Below the pieces are notes generated by a model. It saw nothing but the letters and a program-made list of their open reading frames with translations. It had not been told where the DNA came from and ran no database searches. A DNA stretch of 11,983 bases, from NCBI GenBank assembly GCA_947565915.1, contig CANOHY010000047.1:1-11983 (forward strand), read 5' to 3'. This document shows, in pieces, positions 6,307 to 11,983 of this stretch (its first letter is position 1; each line of letters begins with the position of its first letter). The stretch comes from an uncultured Eggerthellaceae bacterium. GTDB lineage: Bacteria; Actinomycetota; Coriobacteriia; Coriobacteriales; Eggerthellaceae. A program made the position numbers and the translations under genes.

Positions 6307-9240
6307 CTACATGCTCTCGGTGCGCAAGGCCTCCACGATGTTGTCGGCCTTGCAGCGATGCATGCCGTAAGCTATCGAAAGCATCATGGCCACCACGGTC
6401 ATGAGCGCAGCGACTAGCGCATAGTTCCAAGGGAAAGCGAACCCTGGCCCTTCCATCGAAAGCGACACCATGTGCCAAAGCAGGTACGACACCCCAGCCG
6501 AGATGATGAAGCCCGGAATGAAGCCCGCGATGCCAAAGCTCAGGCATTCGTCGGCTATCATCGAGCGGAACTGCCGTCCCGACATGCCCACCGACCGCAT
6601 CACCGCGAACTCGCGCTTGCGCAGGATGAGGCTGTTGGTCACGGTATTGAACACGTTCGCCATGGCGATGAGCGCCAGTATTACGGCGAACAGCAAGCAG
6701 AACACGTTCACCACCGTTACGATTGCCTGCATGTTGCGCGTCTCGCCTGCGTAGTCGAGCACATAGCACGAGAGGCCATTGATCGACTCCATGTTCGTGC
6801 GCAGCTCCTTGGCAACCTCATCGCTCGAGCCCGATACCACGTTGAAGTCGGCTGTGAGGGAAGGCGAGCCGATGGACATGTCGAAGGCGGGAAGCGCGCT
6901 GATCGGCAAGATGAACTGAACCATGCTGTCGCTCAGCGCAATGGGCGGCTTCAGCTGCGACACCACGCCAACATTCACATCCACTACATCGAGCGCCACG
7001 TTCGATGCGCCCGTCTCGGCAGCAACCATCCTGTCATCCGAGCCTGCGTAGTAGGGATCCATGCGCACAGGCATCTCGCGCCCGTCGTCGTCGAACATGC
7101 CATCGTATGCATACGTGAATCCCGTTATCTTGTGACCATCGAGCGTACCGCCATTGAGCACTTGCACGGTTCCCGTACCGCTTATCGCCTGCATCATGGT
7201 GTACTTGCCACCCGTGTTGCCATATGCATCGCCAATGGCAACAGCGCACAGCTCGCCCGCTTCCACCTGCGCGCTCAAATCACGACCAGATTCGCGCGCG
7301 AAGGCATTGAACTGAGCATCGGGCAGAAAGCAAAGGCGAGCGAACCCGGCTTTGCCCGCACCCACATCGAGGCCCATTACCGCATCGGCTCCCTCGAGCT
7401 CGTGCGCATCGCTTCCCAGCATGGATTCGGGCACGAACACCGGCTGCACGCTCACCAAGCCCCAGCCAAGCGCCTCGAGCCCTGGCGTGGCACGCGCCGT
7501 TTCGTAAGCCTCTTCGTAATAGCGCACGACCTCCTCTGGCGCGTTGGTGTCGTAGTACCTTGCGCCCCTCTGGCCCGAATCCGAAGCGATGAGCTCGATA
7601 TCGCAACGGGCATCGTAGCTCGCAGCGCCTACCAGCTGCCCCAGGAACACGTTCAGCGAGCCAGCGGTCATGAGCAGCACGATGGCCAGCGCGAGCGAAA
7701 CCGACGCCGCACGCCCCTTCGCCACGCCGCGCTTGCGGTTGATGACGGCCAGGCTCCCGCCGATGCCGAAGAGGCGCGCAACGAATCCGCGCTTGCGCCA
7801 GATGTGCCGATCGCTCGCGGCCTTCTCCGCTTCGCGCACGCCCTTCTTCGTGGCGCGCGTCGTCCCCACATTGCGCAACGTGTCGACGATGACTGCGCCC
7901 GACGCCTTCTTGGAGGGAATCCACACCGAGATGAGCACCGTGACCAGCGTGAGCACGGCCGCAATGGCCAATGCGTCGACGGCCACGGTCAGAGCGAACG
8001 GGATGTCGGACGTGCCGAGCACCGCCGCGATCTGGTCGCCGAGGAAATGGAAGGTGACGGCGCAACCGCCAAGCCCCACTACGAGGCCAAGGGGAATGCC
8101 AATGAGCGCGATGAGCAGGCCTTCCACCAGCACGGCGCGCCTCAGCTGGCGCCGCGATGCACCCACCGACGACAGCAGCGCGAATTGTCGCGTACGCTCG
8201 GCTACGGAAATGGCGAACGCATTATAGATAAGCGACACGCAGGCAACCACCACGACCGCAGCCAGCACACCGACAATACCATAGAACGTAACCCAGATGG
8301 AGCTCTGGCCGCGAATGCCCATGAAGCGCAAAAGCGACGTGTGCGGGGTGAGGTTCGCATCGGGAAACAGCTTCTCGACACGCTCGTCAAGCTGGTCGGC
8401 AGACTCGATGCCGCTGAGCGTCAGATAGATGCTGCTCATGCCCGCTGCCTCGGGATCGTCCACCGTGAACGCAGCGAGCCCAAGCGAGGTGACCGTTATG
8501 TGGGTGCGCGCGTCATAGAAGCCCACGACGCTATACGTGCGCTCGTGCACGTCCTCGAGCTTCTCGGAGAAGTACCCCTCGTCGTAGCGGGGATCAAGAT
8601 AGGCAACCGAGGAATCGAGCAGCGCGCCTGGTTCGTAAGTCATAGCTACCCGCGCCTGTTCCGACATGCCTTCGTCATCGGATGCCTGGCTTCCCGATAG
8701 CTGCGCCTGCGCGTCTTTGACAGGAACAGCAACGCGCTGCCCTATCTCCACCGTGAAGGAGTCACCCAGCTGAGCATAGCCATGTCGCTTCCATATACTG
8801 GGAAGCATGATCTCACCTTCGGCTTGAGGCAACCTGCCTTCCGATGCCCGGAATGCGCAAAGCTGCTCGATGCTGCCCTTCTCCACGGAGAGGTTGAGCA
8901 CGGGAAGATACTGGCCGAAGATGCTTCTCTGCACTTCAGTGAGCTCGCCGAAGCCGACATCGGTGAACGTGGCCATCTCGGTTACGTCTGCGGCGCGCGA
9001 TGCGTGCTCGATGCGCTCGGCAAGCTGCGCGCCGTCGTTGCCGGGGCTTGCCTCTGCGAGCATCATCCAATTGCCCGCAAGAGTCGACTCGGTCTTGTAC
9101 AAATAGCCCACAAGGGATGTGAACGTGGTCAGGATCGCTGTGCTCAGCGCGGCTGCCAGCGCAACGCCCGCTATGGTGACAAGCGTTCGCACGGCATTCG
9201 CGCGCAGCGACTTGACGGTGAATCGTGTCATGGCATTCAT
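6307..9240 (-). CDS. ABC transporter permease with two FtsX-type modules
   Basis: This 977-aa membrane protein has the layout TM (about 17-40), large outer domain (45-315), three TMs (318-345, 370-398, 418-442), basic cytoplasmic linker (443-511), TM (512-538), second outer domain (540-835), and three TMs (840-866, 898-925, 938-958). The FtsX coupling signature occurs twice: RQFALLSSVGASRRQLR (351-367) and REFAVMRSVGMSGRQFR (near 876-892). Such permeases belong to the MacB/LolC/FtsX superfamily and export or shield against lipophilic and peptide substrates instead of acting as classical importers. The start ATG at 9240 overlaps the stop of the ATPase gene as ATGA, so the two are translated together. 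A second in-frame ATG lies three codons further in. The substrate is not visible. Pairing with the upstream two-component system suggests envelope stress or antimicrobial peptides. Confidence 0.92.
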   Translation of the reverse strand: MNAMTRFTVKSLRANAVRTLVTIAGVALAAALSTAILTTFTSLVGYLYKTESTLAGNWMMLAEASPGNDGAQLAERIEHASRAADVTEMATFTDVGFGELTEVQRSIFGQYLPVLNLSVEKGSIEQLCAFRASEGRLPQAEGEIMLPSIWKRHGYAQLGDSFTVEIGQRVAVPVKDAQAQLSGSQASDDEGMSEQARVAMTYEPGALLDSSVAYLDPRYDEGYFSEKLEDVHERTYSVVGFYDARTHITVTSLGLAAFTVDDPEAAGMSSIYLTLSGIESADQLDERVEKLFPDANLTPHTSLLRFMGIRGQSSIWVTFYGIVGVLAAVVVVACVSLIYNAFAISVAERTRQFALLSSVGASRRQLRRAVLVEGLLIALIGIPLGLVVGLGGCAVTFHFLGDQIAAVLGTSDIPFALTVAVDALAIAAVLTLVTVLISVWIPSKKASGAVIVDTLRNVGTTRATKKGVREAEKAASDRHIWRKRGFVARLFGIGGSLAVINRKRGVAKGRAASVSLALAIVLLMTAGSLNVFLGQLVGAASYDARCDIELIASDSGQRGARYYDTNAPEEVVRYYEEAYETARATPGLEALGWGLVSVQPVFVPESMLGSDAHELEGADAVMGLDVGAGKAGFARLCFLPDAQFNAFARESGRDLSAQVEAGELCAVAIGDAYGNTGGKYTMMQAISGTGTVQVLNGGTLDGHKITGFTYAYDGMFDDDGREMPVRMDPYYAGSDDRMVAAETGASNVALDVVDVNVGVVSQLKPPIALSDSMVQFILPISALPAFDMSIGSPSLTADFNVVSGSSDEVAKELRTNMESINGLSCYVLDYAGETRNMQAIVTVVNVFCLLFAVILALIAMANVFNTVTNSLILRKREFAVMRSVGMSGRQFRSMIADECLSFGIAGFIPGFIISAGVSYLLWHMVSLSMEGPGFAFPWNYALVAALMTVVAMMLSIAYGMHRCKADNIVEALRTESM

Positions 9241-9920
9241 CGGCGCACCCTCTCGTCGCGCACGATGCGGCCATCTTCCACCGCGATGATGCGATCGGCC
9301 GCAAGGGCTATCTCCTCATCATGGGTGATGACAACCATGGTCTGGCCGTATTCGCGGTTCGAATCGCGCAGCAACTGCATGATGGCAGCGCTGTTGGCTG
9401 TGTCCAAATTGCCCGTAGGCTCGTCGGCAAGCACCACCGACGGCGCATTCATCAGCGCGCGCCCGATTGCTGCGCGTTGCTGCTGGCCGCCAGAAAGCTG
9501 ACTGGGCAAATGCCCTTCGCGCCCCGTCAACCCCAAGCGCCGCAACAGCATGTCGAGGCGAACCTTGTTGATCGGGCGCCCATCGAGCGCCACGGGAAGC
9601 GTCATGTTCTCCACCACGTTCAAGACGGGCACCAGGTTGTAGAACTGGTAGATGAGCCCCACTTCGCGGCGGCGGAATACGGCCAGGGCCTCGTCGCTGC
9701 GGGCGTACACGTCTTGCCCGTTCAGCATGACGCGCCCCGATGTGGGCCGATCCACACCGCCCATCAAGTGCAACAAGGTGGATTTGCCCGAGCCCGACGA
9801 GCCCACTATGGCGACGAACTCGCCTTCGGCGATGCTGAGCGATACGTCGTCGAGAGCGATGGTTGCCGCCTCGCCTTCCCCGTACACCTTCGTAAGGTGC
9901 TCAACCGTCAAGATGTCCAT
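9237..9920 (-). CDS. ABC transporter ATP-binding protein (MacB/LolD/FtsE type)
   Basis: This is a complete 227-aa ATPase. Walker A is GSSGSGKST (40-48), the Q-loop glutamine is Q92 in YQFYNLVP, the signature is LSGGQ (142-146), Walker B is VVLADEP (162-168), followed by TGNLD (169-173), and the switch histidine is H200 in VVITHD. This set, in particular the QFYNL-P and EPTGNLD forms, marks the family that powers FtsX-type permeases by mechanotransmission. It energises the permease encoded immediately downstream with a 4-nt overlap. The start is secure: AGGAGG lies 7 nt before the ATG. Confidence 0.97.
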   Translation of the reverse strand: MDILTVEHLTKVYGEGEAATIALDDVSLSIAEGEFVAIVGSSGSGKSTLLHLMGGVDRPTSGRVMLNGQDVYARSDEALAVFRRREVGLIYQFYNLVPVLNVVENMTLPVALDGRPINKVRLDMLLRRLGLTGREGHLPSQLSGGQQQRAAIGRALMNAPSVVLADEPTGNLDTANSAAIMQLLRDSNREYGQTMVVITHDEEIALAADRIIAVEDGRIVRDERVRR

Positions 9921-9927
9921 CGATATG

Positions 9928-9933
9928 CCTCCT
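9928..9933 (-). promoter_or_regulatory. Consensus ribosome binding site of the ABC ATPase gene
   Basis: AGGAGG on the leftward strand, 7 nt before the ATG at 9920. It is the strongest site in the window and fits high translation of the transporter once its promoter is active. Confidence 0.85.
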
Positions 9934-9977
9934 ATCGGTTTCCTGATGAAACCATCCTGATGGGTGCCTCTAACTCG

Positions 9978-10009
9978 GCCATAACGCGCTCATTACAGAA
10001 CCGTAATGA
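9978..10009 (-). promoter_or_regulatory. Possible ABC operon promoter with overlapping inverted repeat (candidate response-regulator site)
   Basis: Bases 9990-9996 (tcattac) pair with 10003-10009 (gtaatga) around a 6-nt spacer. On the leftward strand TTACGG (10001-10006) and TATGGC (9978-9983) are 17 bp apart and could serve as weak -35 and -10, giving a leader of about 50 nt. An inverted repeat overlapping a -35 just upstream of a transporter whose two-component system lies next door is a typical target layout. Assignment to that regulator is inference. Confidence 0.4.
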
Positions 10010-10018
10010 AAGGGGCGG

Positions 10019-10185
10019 GCCGTCACTAGCCACTTTCAGAACCACGGCTACCCCGTCCTCGAAAAGCATTCACTGGATGCTTTTCGAGGATGCGGTCGCC
10101 TGGCGTCGCGCCTATGAAGTGAAAATCGCTGCTCGCGATTTTCAACGTTTGCGCTCCGACGGTTCTTCAAAGGGCTAGCGACGGC
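10019..10185. repeat. Branched palindromic element: outer inverted repeat enclosing two perfect hairpins
   Basis: The outer arms are 10019-10031 and 10173-10185 (13 bp, one mismatch, gccgtcactagcc type). Pairing continues inward with bulges through 10033-10043 and 10161-10172, including agaacc with ggttct. Inside are two exact hairpins: 10056-10069 with 10077-10090 (14 bp, 7-nt loop) and 10120-10129 with 10135-10144 (10 bp, 5-nt loop). A small GGCG-TCG-CGCC hairpin (10102-10112) lies between them. The whole would fold as a multi-arm junction as DNA or RNA. It occupies most of the 300-bp gap between the kinase and ATPase genes, which otherwise holds only the promoter-like repeat near 9990. It may be a MITE/REP-type repeat, a transcript boundary, or a structured RNA. 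Confidence 0.6.
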
Positions 10186-10220
10186 ACTGTTATGCCCCTC
10201 AAACCCTTCACCGGTTCTTA

Positions 10221-11252
10221 TTACACAACGCATTTTGGGAACGACACGGTGAAACGGGCGCCCCCTTGCGGCCCGTTGGCGGCGCGGATGCTGCCGCCTT
10301 GCGCGGAGACGAGCGCCTGGGCCAGCGCCAGCCCGATGCCGAAACCCTGCTGCACCTGACTGGGGGCAGCTTCGCCCAACGCAATGCCCCCATTGCTCGC
10401 ATGGCCTCCTCGATAGAATCTCTCGAAAACGTGAGGCAAGTCTTCCTCGGCAATGCCAGGGCCGGTATCGGTAACGGCAATCGTCGTGGCGAGGGCATCT
10501 TCCGTAACCACGACGGTGACCTTCCCGCCTTTCGGAGTATGCTCGAGGCAGTTCTTCAGGATGTTCTCGACCGCCTCGGCCGTCCAACCCTCGTCACCCT
10601 GGAAAATCGCCCGCTCATCGACGTCCCACACCAGCGCGACGTCGTGGATGTCGTAGGACATCTCAAGCGGCGCGAAGGCACGGCGCGCCATCGCTGCCGC
10701 ATTCACCGGCTGACTCGCCGTTTGCAACGCTCCGGCATCAACCTTGGCGATCTTCATCAGCGCCGTCACGAGCCAGGAAACGCGCTCGATCATCGATTCG
10801 AGCTCGCGCACGAGCCGCTTTCGCTCGTGAGCCTCGTCAGCACGCTCGATGCTCGGAAGCATGAGGCCGACAGCCGTGAGCGGAGTGCGAATCTGATGCG
10901 AGATGTCGGCCAGCGCATCCGACAACGCATTGCGCTCAAGCGCGAGCTGGCTACTCGTTCGCTGCAGGCGAGCCACCATCTTCCCCAGCTCGTTGGCAAG
11001 CACGGCCACGTCGCCCTCGCGGTAGTTCGAGAAATCGAGGCGACGCCCGCTATGGAGCACCTCGTCGACCTCCTGGGCCAGCCGCACCACTTGGCGATGC
11101 CTCACCAGCGAAACCACGACGAAGAAGACAAGTGCTCCTGCGCCCACGCCGACTATCCAAAGCTTCGCATCCATGGGAGCAAGCAGCGTCACGACCAGCA
11201 CGAACGCCGCAAGAAGCAAGCTCTGGCGAACGAGCGTGGCATAGGACCCCAT
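10221..11252 (-). CDS. Sensor histidine kinase, intramembrane-sensing type
   Basis: The 343-aa kinase has two membrane segments (about 8-25 and 31-50) separated by only a few residues, so it has no extracellular sensor domain. A short linker (51-107) leads to the HisKA box ADISHQIRTPL with phospho-acceptor H119. The ATPase domain has the N box ENILKNCLEHTP (229-240), the G1 box DTGPGI (262-267), an F box FERFY (276-280) and the G2 box GFGIGLALA (303-311). All catalytic residues are present. Kinases of this build usually sense through the membrane or through a partner ABC transporter, as BceS and LiaS do. The ATG at 11252 lies 1 nt after the response regulator stop, so the two are translationally coupled. 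The transporter genes follow after a 300-bp gap, which suggests a sensing and resistance module. The signal is unknown. Confidence 0.95.
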   Translation of the reverse strand: MGSYATLVRQSLLLAAFVLVVTLLAPMDAKLWIVGVGAGALVFFVVVSLVRHRQVVRLAQEVDEVLHSGRRLDFSNYREGDVAVLANELGKMVARLQRTSSQLALERNALSDALADISHQIRTPLTAVGLMLPSIERADEAHERKRLVRELESMIERVSWLVTALMKIAKVDAGALQTASQPVNAAAMARRAFAPLEMSYDIHDVALVWDVDERAIFQGDEGWTAEAVENILKNCLEHTPKGGKVTVVVTEDALATTIAVTDTGPGIAEEDLPHVFERFYRGGHASNGGIALGEAAPSQVQQGFGIGLALAQALVSAQGGSIRAANGPQGGARFTVSFPKCVV

Positions 11253-11253
11253 G

Positions 11254-11934
11254 CTACATTCCCACCTTGTAGCCCATGCCGCGCACCGTCACGATGACCC
11301 GCGGCTCGGACGGGTCGTCTTCCACCTTCTCGCGCAGGCGCTTGATGTAGACGTTCAGCGCGTTGTCCGAAACGTACTCGCCCGCGCTGTCCCAAATGGC
11401 ATCGCGGAGCATCTCGCGCGTGACCAGCTTGCCCTTGTGCTGCAAGAAGTACAGCAGAAGCCGGTACTCAAGTGCCGAGAGGAAAAGCTCCCGGCCAGCC
11501 TTCGTGGCCGTGCCCGCATTCACATCCAAGCGAATATCGCCCGCCGAAAGAGAGGTTTCCGCGCTGCCCGCACGCCGCAATGCCGTGCGCATGCGCGTGA
11601 TGAGCTCGCGCGCACGAAAGGGTTTGGCGATGTAGTCGGCCGCGCCCATTTCCAGTCCGGCCACGGTGGAGTACTCGTCATCGGATGCCGTGAGGAAGAT
11701 GACCGGCATGTGGGGAGCGGCGGCTTGCGCTGCGGCGCACACGGCAAACCCGTTTCCCTGCGCCAGGGTGACGTCCAGCAGCGCGATGTCGAACGTCTCG
11801 TTGCCGAGCCGCTCACAGGCGCCATCTTGCGTGCGCTCCGATGCGATCGAGAACCCTTCGGCTTCGAGCAGCTCCGATAGCGTGCGAACTATGTCCGCAT
11901 CATCTTCGACTAGCAGCACTTTTATGGCAATCAC
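11254..11934 (-). CDS. OmpR/PhoB-family response regulator
   Basis: The protein is about 226 aa with two domains. The receiver (about 4-118) has the acidic pair D11/D12 in LLVEDDADI, phospho-acceptor D54 in ALLDV, T82 in LTAS and K104 in AKPF. The C-terminal winged helix (about 130-224) ends in the typical VSDNALNVYIKRLREK and VRGMGYKV stretches. It is the partner of the kinase starting 1 nt downstream and probably acts as a phosphorylated dimer on tandem or inverted sites. The gap before the ATPase gene is the obvious target. The start is uncertain: the GTG at 11934 directly abuts AAAGGG with almost no spacer, a GTG five codons further in has a 14-nt spacer, and the frame is open to the window edge. 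The core of the protein is not affected. Confidence 0.94.
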   Translation of the reverse strand: MIAIKVLLVEDDADIVRTLSELLEAEGFSIASERTQDGACERLGNETFDIALLDVTLAQGNGFAVCAAAQAAAPHMPVIFLTASDDEYSTVAGLEMGAADYIAKPFRARELITRMRTALRRAGSAETSLSAGDIRLDVNAGTATKAGRELFLSALEYRLLLYFLQHKGKLVTREMLRDAIWDSAGEYVSDNALNVYIKRLREKVEDDPSEPRVIVTVRGMGYKVGM

Positions 11935-11983
11935 CCCTTTGGTCGACCGAACTTCAGTAGAAGCTAATCTCGGATATCCCGCA

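Noticed and set aside
6472..8700. 742-codon open frame on the + strand opposite the permease
   Set aside because: It is the antisense shadow of the FtsX-type permease, rich in R, H and A, with no motif and no ribosome binding site.
10266..11297. 343-codon open frame on the + strand opposite the histidine kinase
   Set aside because: It is a shadow of the kinase gene, which has all its catalytic boxes on the other strand.
1..11983. CRISPR array, tRNA/rRNA gene, insertion sequence or prophage remnants
   Set aside because: I looked for spaced direct repeats, cloverleaf tRNA landmarks and transposase or integrase motifs and saw none. The structured element at 10019-10185 lacks tRNA-like conserved loops.

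Overview
The window looks like a piece of a GC-rich (by eye about 60%), strictly anaerobic Actinobacteriota chromosome. The best guess is Coriobacteriia, family Eggerthellaceae (Eggerthella, Gordonibacter or Slackia type). This rests on three things: a Tat-less molybdopterin oxidoreductase of the kind that has expanded in those gut bacteria, a divergent PucR-type regulator beside it, and a histidine kinase/FtsX-ABC locus typical of anaerobic Gram-positives. The assignment is inference; there is no rRNA or other marker gene.

Region 1 (1-4960) is a two-subunit redox enzyme with its probable regulator. A large molybdopterin (DMSO reductase superfamily) subunit (complement 450-3101) is followed by a small 4Fe-4S subunit (complement 335 to beyond base 1). 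The large subunit has no Tat signal and its sequence style recalls acetylene hydratase and the phenol/catechol dehydroxylases. A PucR/CdaR-like regulator (3311-4960) is divergent from it, and the shared 209-bp intergenic region carries a perfect 14-bp palindrome. The likely picture is a substrate-induced cytoplasmic reductase or dehydroxylase. The substrate cannot be read from the sequence.

Region 2 (4961-6306) starts with a 24-bp-arm perfect inverted repeat between the convergent regulator and a membrane-anchored SanA/YdcF (DUF218) protein (complement 5047-5715). A 591-bp stretch without a convincing gene follows, carrying one terminator-like hairpin (6044-6072).

Region 3 (6307-11983) is a leftward sensor/transporter locus. 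In transcription order it holds an OmpR/PhoB-type response regulator, a short intramembrane-type histidine kinase, a 300-bp gap, a MacB/LolD-type ATPase and a 977-aa FtsX-type permease with two FtsX modules. Regulator and kinase are 1 nt apart, and ATPase and permease overlap by ATGA. The gap holds a branched 167-bp palindromic element and, next to the ATPase gene, an inverted repeat overlapping a possible promoter. This suggests that the regulator controls the transporter, as in peptide-antibiotic sensing and resistance modules.

The most interesting parts are the uncharacterised molybdoenzyme, with its unusual cysteine pattern, C-terminal extension and cut-down Fe-S partner, and the two strong palindromic intergenic elements.
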